NCBI GenBank assembly: GCA_035650355.1
Contig: DASRHT010000075.1
Location: 1 to 64,000 of the forward strand
DNA from: DASRHT01 sp035650355
Lineage (GTDB): Bacteria; Chloroflexota; Ktedonobacteria; Ktedonobacterales; Ktedonobacteraceae
Direction: 5' to 3'
Length of the DNA: 64,000 nucleotides
Shown piece after piece: positions 9,801 to 18,294 of this stretch (the stretch's first letter is position 1; each line of letters opens with the position of its first letter). The notes under the pieces were generated by a model. It ran no database searches. It had not been told where the DNA came from and saw only the letters and a program-made list of their open reading frames with translations. The position numbers and the translations under genes were made by a program.

Positions 9801-10316
9801 GGCTTGCGTTTACTTATTCTCTCCTCCTGTCAGACCGCCATCCTTGATCTCCAGGGGGCGCGTGACGAGGTACGTAGTCTTGCCGTTGGTATGCTGCAAG
9901 CTGGAGCCACAGCAGTTCTGGCAGCTTTATGGTCGGTGGATGATAAAGCAACGTACCTGCTAATAGTGCGCTTCGCTCTGGAGTGGTTCCCACGTCTAGA
10001 CAGCGAACCGCCAGCGCCCGCCCTGGCACGCGCCCAGCACTGGCTACGTACCGTCACCAATCGCGAATTGCAGGCGTGGTCAATAACGCCATCCTCGCTA
10101 TCGCTGTCTGTCGATGAGCCAGCAAAAGAACCCGCACCGTACGATCTCAGCCAATGGCACGCAACTCAACTTGTTGCCGTGCGCGGACGCTCCTATCGCT
10201 TTGATACGCTACAGGCTCAAGAGATTATTCAAAATAGAGCAGAAGAGCAAGATCCCGATGCGCGTCCATACGCTGATCCCTACTACTGGGCCGGTTTTCA
10301 AATTACCGGCTGGTAA
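6810..10316 (+). CDS. TPR-repeat protein with C-terminal CHAT (caspase-like) domain
   Basis: A 1168-residue cytosolic protein. Residues about 90-525 hold nine TPR-like units of about 48 residues (pattern NLEQAIACYREAL ... YQYAxLQNNLGxAY), visible in the DNA as a tandem repeat of about 144 bp from 7090 to 8330. A helical linker follows, then a CHAT domain (about 800-1165) with the expected dyad: His 963 in ASCHGEF and Cys 1007 in LSSCQTA. CHAT proteins are caspase-HetF-type cysteine proteases that often act with partner effectors in stress or phage responses. AGAGGA precedes the ATG. No gasdermin-like partner is visible nearby; the divergent helical protein is the only adjacent candidate. Confidence 0.9.
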   Translation: MKHFSSDKYTQSNQQAHNAFMLDLPAGLELVARQFVELQGHGRPYQTAEARIAFLRHALAQLQPPSACAPETYAALQRELAVAYLDDVGVGRSQHMEAALLACETALEVYTLAHYPYQYASLQITLGNIYRERIAQPQRENLERAIAYYRTALQYFTLKDFSYEYAQAQQELGQVYQLRVEGKRPENIELSIGFCRQALSVYTEQGWPVEHAKTLHILGTAYIRRLTGDRRENLEQAIAYYQQAAAIFAPETFPMEYGKIQNNLAAAYSQRISGEQRDNIEQAIACYRRALRVCALQTFPTEYANYQNNLGIAYWQRVVGERRDNLEQAIACYREGLRVHTLEAFPYQYAMLHNNLGAVYVVRMQGTRRENLEQAIKCYQEALRVWTLEQFPYQYAKLQNNLGEAYQHRLSGEKHANLQQAIACYQEALRIWTLHASPLDYAMTQRNLGVTYQLLIADSFQENLALAVASHQEALAVYTLEAFPSEHRQVQLECAETQALRQDWQAAHNAYAAARQAEDLLVALGAGVVGRDAILKEGRDAAVRDGFVLAQLGRIEEAALVIESGRARGLAEAIQFNAAAPEHVNDPERRERYTTARQAFIATQAALQAAPPSGLDEDGQRQVMLERTANYRTARATFDAVVETIRVAQDPSDFLHATLDAATLLNAAEHCGQGHVLVYLAATPWGGVAIGVFAPNSVMQTGPHFAALALPSLTDTLVDSLVETRVGADGDYVTGGFDCAQRGNSFELLLSWPGATFREQAEALNAACIAQEHLATLDQAAQFVLSIPQLSVLMDTSLSALSDENRALIAGTLNHAVLQRELQRCQPLLQEMILQPVVAWLREAGAHSLTLIPCGPLAAFPLTCIPLSDGYTVNETLPTSVAPSTRSLLPDRHAAVARTGICALGNPYPTQQALRWGEAEAFTIAKLGDQLGRPSGVKVQWQATRNWLIESLQTGHVVDASCHGEFDTHNFLSSKLILAHEETLTLADMLSYQVDLRGLRLLILSSCQTAILDLQGARDEVRSLAVGMLQAGATAVLAALWSVDDKATYLLIVRFALEWFPRLDSEPPAPALARAQHWLRTVTNRELQAWSITPSSLSLSVDEPAKEPAPYDLSQWHATQLVAVRGRSYRFDTLQAQEIIQNRAEEQDPDARPYADPYYWAGFQITGW

Positions 10317-10334
10317 TATACGCTTCTATGAAAA

Positions 10335-10877
10335 CTATCGCTGACTCAGTTTGTGCAATTGGAGCACGGTATTCCAGTTTCTACCTGTGCCGGCAGTTTT
10401 GAGCTTCTTCTCCAGCAGTGTAAGGGTCAGTTTTGAGCGCCCGACGCCATTCGGATAGTAGATGTACAATTCCCGACCAATCAAGTAGAGTTCTTCAGGG
10501 CCGCTGTATGCCTGGTGAATATCTTCCAGTGCAGCACTTGCCGGTTGCAGCGCCAGAAACAGCACAAGCTGCCGATTTGCTTCTTGCGCTGGCTGGCCCT
10601 GAAAGGGATTGCACTCAATGATCGCCTGTAGCTCGGCTGCTGTTCGCACGATGACATTGCTGTGAAAGCCGAACTTCGCGACGAAGCTCTCCTCGATACG
10701 TTGTGAGACCAGGGCCATGTCTGCGTCATCGCTGCTACAGACGACGTTGCCGCTTTGAATATAGGTGATGACGCCTTTGAAGCCCAGCGACTCGTAAAGC
10801 TCTTTAAGTTCTTTCATCGGGACTATGCGCTTCCCACCAACGTTGATGCCGCGGAAGAGCGAGACAAATGTGCTCAT
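10335..10877 (-). CDS. DUF1697 family protein
   Basis: A 180-residue protein with the DUF1697 signature at its start: FVSLFRGINVGGKRIVPM, followed by LGFKGVITYIQSGNVV. The family is common in soil bacteria and its biochemical role is unknown. The ATG at 10877 is chosen because GGAGG lies 9 bases upstream and family members begin here; an upstream in-frame ATG at 10922 adds 15 unrelated residues. It converges on the TPR-CHAT gene with an 18-bp gap. Confidence 0.85.
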   Translation of the reverse strand: MSTFVSLFRGINVGGKRIVPMKELKELYESLGFKGVITYIQSGNVVCSSDDADMALVSQRIEESFVAKFGFHSNVIVRTAAELQAIIECNPFQGQPAQEANRQLVLFLALQPASAALEDIHQAYSGPEELYLIGRELYIYYPNGVGRSKLTLTLLEKKLKTAGTGRNWNTVLQLHKLSQR

Positions 10878-10975
10878 CAATCTTGTCCTCCATGTGGCGT
10901 CAATGATAGCATATAGCAGCACAGCGCGCTATTCTATTGGACTCGCAATAGCAAAGAAAGGCAGGGCAGCCACCA

Positions 10976-12178
10976 ATGGATTTTACCTATTCTGACCGCG
11001 TAAAGGAGCTGCGCAGTCAGTTAAGCGATTTTATGGATCGCTTTGTGTATCCCAATCAGCAGACGTTTCGCGACCAGATTGCCGCCGCGGGTAATCCCTT
11101 CCATCATACAGAGATTGTGGACGAGCTCAAAATTAAAGCCAGGGCCGCAGGGCTGTGGAATCTCTTTTTTTCCGACAAGGTCTATGGAGCGGGATTGACT
11201 AATCTCGAATATGCTCCGCTGGCCGAAATTATGGGCCGCGTGCTCTGGGCGCCGGAAGTGTTTAACTGCCTGGATACCGGCAATGTGGAGATTCTGGCGC
11301 AATTTGGCACGCCAGAGCAGCAGGAGCAGTGGCTCTTTCCTTTACTTGATGGCAAGATTAATTCGGCTTTTGCCATGACCGAGCCGGATGTCGCCAGTTC
11401 AGACGCGACCAATATCCAGCTTGCTATTCGCCGTGTTGGAGATGAATATGTGCTGAACGGTCGCAAGTGGTGGACGACGGGAGCGGCTCGCGCACGCTGC
11501 AAGTTCATCATTGTGATGGGGAAAACCAATCCCGACCACCCCGATAGCCATCGCCAGCAGAGCATGGTGATTGTGCCGCGCGATACCCCCGGATTGACCA
11601 TTAAGCGCAACCTGCCGGTTATGGGCCATTTTGATAATCTGGGCCATTGTGAGCTGCTTTTTGAGGATGTGCGCATTCCCGCAAGTAATCTGCTGGGCGA
11701 GGAGGGGAGCGGCTTTGCCATCGCCCAGGCTCGTTTGGGGCCGGGACGCATCCATCATTGTATGCGGGCGATAGGACAGGCGCAGTACGCGCTCGAATTG
11801 ATGTGCCAGCGGGCAGTCTCACGCGTAGCCTTTGGCAAGCCTCTTGCCGAGCAAGGGATGATTCAGGACTGGATCGCTCAATCACAGATAGAGATCGAGC
11901 AGGCGAGATTGCTCACATTGAAGGCGGCCTGGATGATGGATACGGTCGGCAAGAAGGTGGCGCAGAAGGAGATTGCTATGATTAAGGTTGTGGCGGCAAA
12001 CCTGATAACTAACGTGGCGAACCGCGCGATCCAGGTATTTGGCGCGGCTGGCCTCTCCGACGATTTTCCCCTGGCCGAGCTATGGGTCAATGGTCGTACA
12101 ATCCATATCGTCGATGGACCGGACGAAGTTCACAAGCGAGCTCTGGCGCGGTATGTGCTGCGCGAGCTTACCCATTAG
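10976..12178 (+). CDS. Acyl-CoA dehydrogenase (ACAD10/11-like)
   Basis: A 400-residue flavoenzyme of full family length. It shows an N-terminal helical domain, the FAD/substrate motif FAMTEPDVASSDA near residue 130, the beta domain with GRKWWTTGA, and the C-terminal helical domain with FGKPLAEQGMIQ and DGPDEVHKRALARYV. The ending matches the ACAD10/11 branch. It oxidises an acyl-CoA to the 2-enoyl-CoA; chain length cannot be told. The adjacent APH-type kinase, 18 bp downstream, mirrors the kinase-ACAD pairing of ACAD10/11, where 4-hydroxyacyl-CoAs are phosphorylated and then desaturated. Confidence 0.9.
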   Translation: MDFTYSDRVKELRSQLSDFMDRFVYPNQQTFRDQIAAAGNPFHHTEIVDELKIKARAAGLWNLFFSDKVYGAGLTNLEYAPLAEIMGRVLWAPEVFNCLDTGNVEILAQFGTPEQQEQWLFPLLDGKINSAFAMTEPDVASSDATNIQLAIRRVGDEYVLNGRKWWTTGAARARCKFIIVMGKTNPDHPDSHRQQSMVIVPRDTPGLTIKRNLPVMGHFDNLGHCELLFEDVRIPASNLLGEEGSGFAIAQARLGPGRIHHCMRAIGQAQYALELMCQRAVSRVAFGKPLAEQGMIQDWIAQSQIEIEQARLLTLKAAWMMDTVGKKVAQKEIAMIKVVAANLITNVANRAIQVFGAAGLSDDFPLAELWVNGRTIHIVDGPDEVHKRALARYVLRELTH

Positions 12179-12196
12179 CCAGAGAAAGGGAATGCT

Positions 12197-13231
12197 ATGG
12201 AGCAGCTTACACCCTTGATTGATGAAGAAAACCTGCGCCAGTATCTTGCCCGGCACTTTCCCGGAGAGGATGCGTCCCTTGAGCTTGAACACATCAGCGG
12301 GGGACATTCCAACGAGACATTTTTTGTGCGACGGGGCGCGCAGGAGTGGGTCTTGCGTCGTCCGCCACGCGGCCCGCTGTTGCCAACGGCCCATGATGTT
12401 TTACGCGAATATCGCATTCTGCATGCGCTCAATGCCACTGAACTGCCTGTTCCGCGCGTTTTACTGGCCTGCGACGACCCTGCAATAATTGGTGCGCCAT
12501 TTTATTTGATGGAGCGCGTCCCGGGGATGGTGATTCAGCGGGAACTTCCCTCATATGGAGCGGATGTGGAGGGGCGACGTGCAATTAGCAGAGCTTTGAT
12601 TGATACGTTAGCGGAACTGCACCGCGTTGACTGGCAGGCCATTGGTCTGGCAAGTCTGAGTAAGCACGAAGGCTATCTGCAACGGCAATTGCGGCGCTGG
12701 ATGGATCAACTGGAGCGTTCCCGCCAGCGCTCCCTGCCTGAATTAGAGCTTATTACTGCCTGGCTGACCGGGCGCGTACCCGTTTCGGGTCCGACCACGA
12801 TTGTGCATGGTGATTACCGTATTGGCAACGTCATCTATGCGCTTGAGGAGCCGCGCATCGCCGCCATTGTGGATTGGGAGATGGCGACGCTGGGCGACCC
12901 GCTGGCAGACGTGGGTATTTTGCTCGCCTCCTGGCGTGAACCGGGCGATTCCTCATCGTTAATCGTCTCGCAGCTATCACAGGTCACGGCGCAACCAGGC
13001 TTTTTCACGCGTGCCGAAGTTGCCGCTTATTATGCCGAACGAACGGGTCGTCCGGTGCGTGACCTCTCCTTTTATCATGTGCTGGCCCTGTGGAAGCTGG
13101 CAATTTTGCTAGAGGGGAGCTATGCCCGCTTTAAAGCGGGCACGACCGATGATTCCTTTTTCACACTATTGGAGCAAGGGGTGCCGCAATTAGTGCAGCA
13201 AACGTGGCAAGTATGCCAGGAGGCGCTGTAA
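12197..13231 (+). CDS. APH-type kinase (ACAD10/11-like phosphotransferase)
   Basis: A 344-residue aminoglycoside-phosphotransferase-fold kinase. Nucleotide-binding lobe features (GGHSNETFFV, EWVLRRPPRG) come first, then the Brenner motif IVHGDYRIGNVIY with the catalytic Asp, and the metal-binding AIVDWEMATLGDPLADVG. These are hallmarks of the ACAD10/11-associated kinases rather than of antibiotic resistance enzymes. It probably phosphorylates a hydroxyacyl-CoA handled by the upstream acyl-CoA dehydrogenase, with which it forms an operon. An AAAGGGA site lies 5 bases before the ATG. Confidence 0.88.
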   Translation: MEQLTPLIDEENLRQYLARHFPGEDASLELEHISGGHSNETFFVRRGAQEWVLRRPPRGPLLPTAHDVLREYRILHALNATELPVPRVLLACDDPAIIGAPFYLMERVPGMVIQRELPSYGADVEGRRAISRALIDTLAELHRVDWQAIGLASLSKHEGYLQRQLRRWMDQLERSRQRSLPELELITAWLTGRVPVSGPTTIVHGDYRIGNVIYALEEPRIAAIVDWEMATLGDPLADVGILLASWREPGDSSSLIVSQLSQVTAQPGFFTRAEVAAYYAERTGRPVRDLSFYHVLALWKLAILLEGSYARFKAGTTDDSFFTLLEQGVPQLVQQTWQVCQEAL

Positions 13232-13238
13232 AGCTGGC

Positions 13239-13535
13239 TCACCTTCCTAAGTGCGAGGTTTCATGAAAGGCTGTTTGATACTCTTGCTCTGATAGCGGCT
13301 TTGGCGCTTGCTCTTGCTCCTTGCTGCTTGTCAGCAGAAAGTGCAACATCTCTCCTCTGTGAGGGGTAAACGTCGCCTGTATTCCCCCTTTTCCGTCGTG
13401 CTCAAGCGAGACGGGCGAGGCGATTTGCGGACAGAAGCTTTCATGCTGGAAGGTCGCGTTGTTTTCTGCAATAGTAACCTGATGTGAGTCGCGAGCATAA
13501 TTAAAGGCAGGCCGAATCCAGCTATCGGCAAAACG
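13239..13535 (-). pseudogene. Remnant of a GH15-type glycoside hydrolase N-terminal domain
   Basis: Reading the minus strand from 13535 to the TGA at 13239-13241 gives 98 residues that look protein-like: WIRPAFNYARDSHQVTI, then GGIQATFTPHRGEMLHFLL and PLSEQEYQTAFHET. This resembles the beta-sandwich N-terminal domain of bacterial GH15 glucoamylase/trehalase-like enzymes. An in-frame TGA at 13536-13538 precedes it, no start fits, and the catalytic barrel is missing. It is best read as a decayed fragment. The family match is from memory of motifs. Confidence 0.55.
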
Positions 13536-13743
13536 TCAGGGCGTTGCAGAAGGCATGCGCAGGGTTGAGGTAACTTTTTGAAGAAAAAATGCGTGTAATC
13601 ATTGTGGGCAATACCTATGAACTGTAAAAACAACAAAGGGATTTTCCCACTGACCACTTAATCTGAACAAAAAATTTGTATTTCATCATGCTGTTCTTTG
13701 GCTCATTAATCGGTCTTATGCTATCTGCTCTGGAGAGATCGCT

Positions 13744-14424
13744 ATGAAACGAATACTGGTTGTTGAGGATGAGCCGCACCTTGCTGATGCATTAAGCCAG
13801 ACCCTGGCTTATAAGGGGTTTACTGTGCAGATTGCTCCTGATGGTGAGGCAGCGCTGGAACAGGTACGGAACAGCCCTCAGGATATGGTGCTGCTGGATG
13901 TAATGCTGCCCGATATGGACGGTTTTGAGGTGTGTCGTCGTCTGCGGGATATGAGCGGGCGCATGTTTCCTATCTTGATGCTTACGGCAAAGGATGCAGT
14001 CAAAGATAAGATAGCGGGGCTTGATAGCGGGGCCGACGATTACATTACCAAGCCGTTCGATTTTGATGAATTGCTGGCTCGTATCCGTGCCGGGCTGCGG
14101 CGTTTCATTGGCAACGCCCGATCTGCGCGCAGGCTGGCGGTGGGGGATTTGAGCCTCGATACCGAGATGTGGCAGGTGTGGCGGGCGGGTCGCCTCATTG
14201 CGCTAACAAAGCGAGAGTACGAACTGCTGGAATTGCTCATCCAGAATGCGGGTCGCGTGTTAACGAAGGAGCGCATTTTTGAGCGTATATGGGGCTATGA
14301 CAATCCTGCCAGCTTTGAGGTGATCAAAGTCTATATAAACTATCTTCGCGCCAAACTCAACGCCGGAGGACGACCCGACCTCATTCACGCTGTGCGCGGA
14401 GTCGGCTACGTTCTGAAAGCGTAA
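13744..14424 (+). CDS. OmpR-family response regulator, orphan
   Basis: A 226-residue two-component regulator. The receiver domain (1-120) has the acidic pair near residues 9-10 (VEDEP), the phospho-acceptor Asp in VLLDVMLPDMDG near 53, and the conserved Lys in ITKPF. A winged-helix DNA-binding domain follows (about 130-225: LTKREYELLELL, NYLRAKL, VRGVGYVL). No histidine kinase gene is adjacent, so it is an orphan here. A GGAGAG site lies 6 bases before the ATG. Confidence 0.93.
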   Translation: MKRILVVEDEPHLADALSQTLAYKGFTVQIAPDGEAALEQVRNSPQDMVLLDVMLPDMDGFEVCRRLRDMSGRMFPILMLTAKDAVKDKIAGLDSGADDYITKPFDFDELLARIRAGLRRFIGNARSARRLAVGDLSLDTEMWQVWRAGRLIALTKREYELLELLIQNAGRVLTKERIFERIWGYDNPASFEVIKVYINYLRAKLNAGGRPDLIHAVRGVGYVLKA

Positions 14425-14594
14425 CTGCTCGCCCGCGTCTTTACCAGATTATAACCGTTGATCGCTACACTAAAAACGGTGGGGCAGGGAGTTGTGGATG
14501 GATGTTCATGTAGATGATGAATAGCGCAATTGTCCAGACGGATAACTGCTGGTGAGAGTAGATGTTTTGCTCTCCCGGATTGAAGAGGATAGAT

Positions 14595-15599
14595 ATGGCT
14601 GTAAAAGATCCCGAAGTTGTTGTTGTAACCGGCGCCTCAGCCGGGGTGGGGCGTGCCATTGCGTGCGAATTTGCTAAGCGAGGCGCGCATATCGGTCTGC
14701 TTGCTCGTGGACATGAGGGGCTGGAGGGAGCGCGTAAAGATGTTGAGGAGCGAGGAGGAAAGGCCCTCGCGATCCCAACGGATGTCGCCGATGTCAATCA
14801 AATTGAGGCGGCAGCTTCCCAGGTTGAAGAAACCTTTGGGCCTATCGATATCTGGATTAATGTCGCAATGGCCTCGGTCTTCTCGCCATTTAAAGAGATG
14901 AAGCCGGACGAGTTCAAGCGGGTGACGGAGGTGACGTACCTGGGACAGGTCTACGGCACGATGGCGGCTCTGCATCGCATGCTCCCACGCGATCAGGGGC
15001 GTATTATTCAGGTGGGTTCTGCCCTGGCGTATCGGGGCATTCCGCTGCAATCGGCCTATTGTGGGGCCAAACATGGCATTCAGGGTTTTACCGAATCGGT
15101 ACGTTGCGAGCTGATCCACGACAAAAGCAACGTCAAAATTTCGATGGTGCAATTGCCTGCCGTCAATACTCCCCAGTTCGGCTGGGTGAAGAGTCGCCTG
15201 CCGCATAAGGCGCAGCCTGTGCCGCCGATCTATCAACCGGAGGTGATTGCCAGGGGCGTCTCCTGGGTGGCTGACCACTATCGTCGCCAGCTTTACATCG
15301 GCTTGTCCACGGTGATTGTGATTCAGGGCAACAAATTATTCCCGGGGCTAGGTGATCGGTACCTCGGCAAAACAGGCTACAAATCGCAGCAGACTTCCGA
15401 GCCAGCCGATCCTGATCGTCCAGATAATCTCTGGGCGCCCGTTGACGAGAATCGCGATTATGGAGCGCACGGAGCTTTCGATAACAGAGCCAGCGGCAAG
15501 AGCTGGCAGTTATGGGCTGATACGCATCGTGGTCTGCTCTCGCTCATCGCAAGCGGCGTGGCGGGGGCTATCGCCGGTGTTCTGTTGTGGAGGAAGTAA
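14595..15599 (+). CDS. Short-chain dehydrogenase with C-terminal membrane anchor
   Basis: A 334-residue SDR. It has the cofactor site TGASAGVG, the catalytic segment SAYCGAKHGIQGF and an extended C-terminal part ending in a predicted helix (LLSLIASGVAGAIAGVLLW), suggesting membrane association. The substrate is unknown. The start at 14595 has AGAGGA 5 bases upstream; the in-frame ATG at 14562 does not. Its stop overlaps the next ATG by one base (TAATG), so it is translationally coupled to the molybdopterin oxidoreductase. Confidence 0.85.
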   Translation: MAVKDPEVVVVTGASAGVGRAIACEFAKRGAHIGLLARGHEGLEGARKDVEERGGKALAIPTDVADVNQIEAAASQVEETFGPIDIWINVAMASVFSPFKEMKPDEFKRVTEVTYLGQVYGTMAALHRMLPRDQGRIIQVGSALAYRGIPLQSAYCGAKHGIQGFTESVRCELIHDKSNVKISMVQLPAVNTPQFGWVKSRLPHKAQPVPPIYQPEVIARGVSWVADHYRRQLYIGLSTVIVIQGNKLFPGLGDRYLGKTGYKSQQTSEPADPDRPDNLWAPVDENRDYGAHGAFDNRASGKSWQLWADTHRGLLSLIASGVAGAIAGVLLWRK

Positions 15600-17110
15600 T
15601 GAGCATGCATCTGGTGATTGCTTCCCTCGGATTTCCAGCCTGGTTGCGCGTCACCCACTTTATCAACCTGCTCTTTATCGGCTTGCTGATTCGCAGCGGG
15701 TTGCAAATCCTGGCCGCACATCCGCGCCTGTACTGGAATGATAACTGTACGCCGGGGAAGGAGTGGATCAAATTTACCAGAAAGAAAGTGCCAGTGAATA
15801 AGGATGTGGTTTATACCTCCCTGGATGACGAAATAGACGCATCCCCCTGGCTGGCGCTGCCCGGCGGGAAGAACCTGGGCATTGGCCGGCACTGGCATTT
15901 CTTCACCGTCATTTTCTGGGTGCTGAACGGTGTGATCTACGTGGCGCTACTCTTTGGCACCGGTGAATGGAGCCGCCTGATCCCCACGTCCTGGTCTATC
16001 TTTCCTGATGCGTGGCATACCTTTCTCACCTATATCACCTTCCATATTCCGCCAGCCAGTGATTTTCACCCGTATGATCCGTTGCAGCAGCTCGCCTATG
16101 CGGCTGTTGTCTTTCTGCTCGCGCCGTTTATGTTGCTCACGGGCGCGACGATGTCGCCTGCGGTCGCCGGTCGTTTCCCCTGGTATATCAAGCTTTTTGG
16201 CGGGCGTCAGGTGGGACGCAGCTTGCATTTCTTGAGCTTGCTCGCCTTCCTGGGCTTTATCGTGATTCACACGGCCCTGGTGCTCATCGTCCACTTTCAA
16301 AACAACATTCGCGACATCGTGCTCGGCAGCGATCAGACAAGTTTTGCGCAAGCGGGTGAGATAGCGATTGCTGCGCTGGTCTTCGTGCTGATCGTCTACG
16401 TCTGGTCAACGCTCTACTCTGCCCGTCATCGGCGGAAGGTGCAGCATGCTCTGGGGTCAGTGATCGATCCCACGCGCAGATTGCTCTTGCACGGCGAGAC
16501 GTCGGTGCAGCACTACAAAGAAGCCGACATATCACCCTATTTCTGGGTCAATGGCGCTCCGCCCACCAGCGAAGAGTATCGTGTTCTGGGCCAGAACAAC
16601 TTCCGCGATTGGAAGCTGGAAGTATGCGGACTGGTGAAGCAACCGCTCTGCCTCTCCCTGGAGGACCTGCGTGCCCTGCCCGCGACCACCCAGATCACCA
16701 AACACAACTGTATTCAGGGTTGGTCAGGTGTTGGCAAATGGACAGGGGTGTGCGTCAGCGAGATACTGGACCGTTGTCAACCTCTGCCGGAGGCGCGCTA
16801 CCTGGTCTTTACCTCCTATGGCCTCGACGAGCACAGTCTTGATGGCGTGCATTACTACCCGTTCTATGAGGTCATTGACTTTGATCTGGCGAGGCATCCG
16901 CAAACTATTCTGGCTTACGACCTCAATGGCGAGCCGCTGCCTATTCCTCATGGGGCGCCTCTGCGGCTACGCGTCGAGACCGTTTTAGGATACAAGATGG
17001 TGAAGTACCTGCGCTCAATCGAGCTGGTTGCACGGTATGACGATATTCGTGCCGGGCAAGGGGGATCGCGTGAGGACACGATGTATTACGGAAGAGGGGC
17101 GGAAATATAA
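15599..17110 (+). CDS. Cytochrome b561-like / molybdopterin oxidoreductase fusion
   Basis: A 503-residue fusion. The N-terminal part (about 1-290) has four or five membrane helices with conserved His (e.g. VTHFINLLFIG, LHFLSLLAFLGFIVIHTAL), consistent with a b-type haem transmembrane subunit. The C-terminal half is a sulfite-oxidase-type Mo-cofactor domain, with the Mo-ligating Cys 371 in KHNCIQGWSGVGKW and EHSLDGVHYY after it. The arrangement recalls MsrP/MsrQ (YedYZ) fused in one chain. Its substrate is not predictable. GGAGGA precedes the ATG, which overlaps the upstream SDR stop. Confidence 0.88.
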   Translation: MSMHLVIASLGFPAWLRVTHFINLLFIGLLIRSGLQILAAHPRLYWNDNCTPGKEWIKFTRKKVPVNKDVVYTSLDDEIDASPWLALPGGKNLGIGRHWHFFTVIFWVLNGVIYVALLFGTGEWSRLIPTSWSIFPDAWHTFLTYITFHIPPASDFHPYDPLQQLAYAAVVFLLAPFMLLTGATMSPAVAGRFPWYIKLFGGRQVGRSLHFLSLLAFLGFIVIHTALVLIVHFQNNIRDIVLGSDQTSFAQAGEIAIAALVFVLIVYVWSTLYSARHRRKVQHALGSVIDPTRRLLLHGETSVQHYKEADISPYFWVNGAPPTSEEYRVLGQNNFRDWKLEVCGLVKQPLCLSLEDLRALPATTQITKHNCIQGWSGVGKWTGVCVSEILDRCQPLPEARYLVFTSYGLDEHSLDGVHYYPFYEVIDFDLARHPQTILAYDLNGEPLPIPHGAPLRLRVETVLGYKMVKYLRSIELVARYDDIRAGQGGSREDTMYYGRGAEI

Positions 17111-17163
17111 AGGACGCTGGCGAAAGTCGTGAGGCGTCACCGATAAAAGGCAGGGGGAATGAT

Positions 17164-18198
17164 ATGGGATCAAAACATACTCAGGAGCGTGTGACAATAA
17201 TCGATGTGGCGAAAGCCTTACTTTTCGGTTGGAAATTCGTCCATAGACCTGGGCCAAATTTCCAGGGAAAGGTTATTCTGATCACCGGCGGCTCTCGTGG
17301 ATTGGGGTTGGCGCTAGCAGAAGAATTCGCGCTTCAAGGCGGCAGAATTATCATTTGTGCCCGTGAGGAGCCGGAGCTGGAGCAGGCTCGTCAGGATCTT
17401 GCCGCAAAGGGGGTAAGTGTGCTGGCGATCCCCTGTGATATGACGCAGCGAGAGCAGGTCAGGCAGCTCGTTGATCAGGCCACAGAGCACTTTGGGCGGA
17501 TAGACATCCTGGTGAACAATGCAGGCATCATCACGGTGGGACCGATAGAGGCGCAAACGCTCGACGACTACGAGGATAGTATGCGGATTATGTATTGGGG
17601 AGCCATCTATGCCACAATGGCGGTAGTGCCCCAGATGCTTGAGCGCAAGCAGGGCCGCATCGTTAATATCTGTTCAATAGGAGGCAAGGTTGGCGTGCCT
17701 CATCTGCTCCCCTATACCTGCGCGAAATTTGCCCTTACTGGCTTCTCGGAAGGGCTTTACGCCGAACTGAAGAGAAAAGGCATCCACGTTATAACGGTGA
17801 TTCCCGGACTGATGCGTACCGGCTCTCCCGCTAATGCCATCTTCAAAGGCAAGCATCATGCTGAGTTTACCTGGTTTGACCTGGTCGATAGCCTGCCTCT
17901 GCTCTCGATGAGCGCGCAGAAGGCGGCCCGCAGCATTGTGCAGGCGACACGCAAGAACAAAGCAGAGATCACCTTAACCCTTCCTGCTAAACTGCTGGCC
18001 CGCTTCCACGGCCTTTTCCCCGGCACAACAATGAAGATAATGAGTATTACAAATCGCTTGCTGCCGCGAGAAGGGAAGGCCGAAGGGCTTGATCGCTGGA
18101 AAGGGAGGGAGAGCGAAACGTCGCTCTCACAATCGTTCGTGACCACACTGGGGCAACGGGCCGCGCAAGAATATAACCAGAATGTAAGCCGGACATAG
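17164..18198 (+). CDS. Short-chain dehydrogenase/reductase
   Basis: A 344-residue SDR with the site TGGSRGLG near residue 42, NNAG near 119, the catalytic Tyr/Lys in YTCAKFALTGF, and a long C-terminal region (about 240-344) of the kind found in membrane-associated SDRs. It lies 53 bp after the molybdopterin oxidoreductase, preceded by GGGGGA, and probably ends this three-gene operon. Two SDRs flanking one redox enzyme suggest a pathway acting on a hydroxylated or carbonyl metabolite; the compound is unknown. Confidence 0.85.
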   Translation: MGSKHTQERVTIIDVAKALLFGWKFVHRPGPNFQGKVILITGGSRGLGLALAEEFALQGGRIIICAREEPELEQARQDLAAKGVSVLAIPCDMTQREQVRQLVDQATEHFGRIDILVNNAGIITVGPIEAQTLDDYEDSMRIMYWGAIYATMAVVPQMLERKQGRIVNICSIGGKVGVPHLLPYTCAKFALTGFSEGLYAELKRKGIHVITVIPGLMRTGSPANAIFKGKHHAEFTWFDLVDSLPLLSMSAQKAARSIVQATRKNKAEITLTLPAKLLARFHGLFPGTTMKIMSITNRLLPREGKAEGLDRWKGRESETSLSQSFVTTLGQRAAQEYNQNVSRT

Positions 18199-18227
18199 GA
18201 TAACCTTTGAGCAAAGCCAAACGACCA

Positions 18228-18274
18228 ACAAGCGGCAAGGCGAGCTTTCTCTATCCGCTCGCCTTGCCGCTTGT
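18228..18274. terminator. Terminator hairpin between convergent SDR and clpP genes
   Basis: Perfect 18-bp GC-rich arms (ACAAGCGGCAAGGCGAGC and its complement) enclose an 11-nt loop, between the stop at 18198 (+) and the clpP stop at 18295 (-). There is no long T-run on either strand, but position and symmetry fit a shared terminator. Confidence 0.6.
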
Positions 18275-18294
18275 CGTTCGTCATCTGGCATTGA

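Noticed and set aside
12197..13231. Aminoglycoside resistance kinase
   Set aside because: APH fold is present, but the motifs and the adjacent acyl-CoA dehydrogenase match the ACAD10/11-type kinases.
13331..13657. 108-residue minus-strand ORF in the spacer before the OmpR-type gene
   Set aside because: It reads the GH15-like remnant in a different frame, has low-complexity sequence and no ribosome site; the remnant frame is more protein-like.
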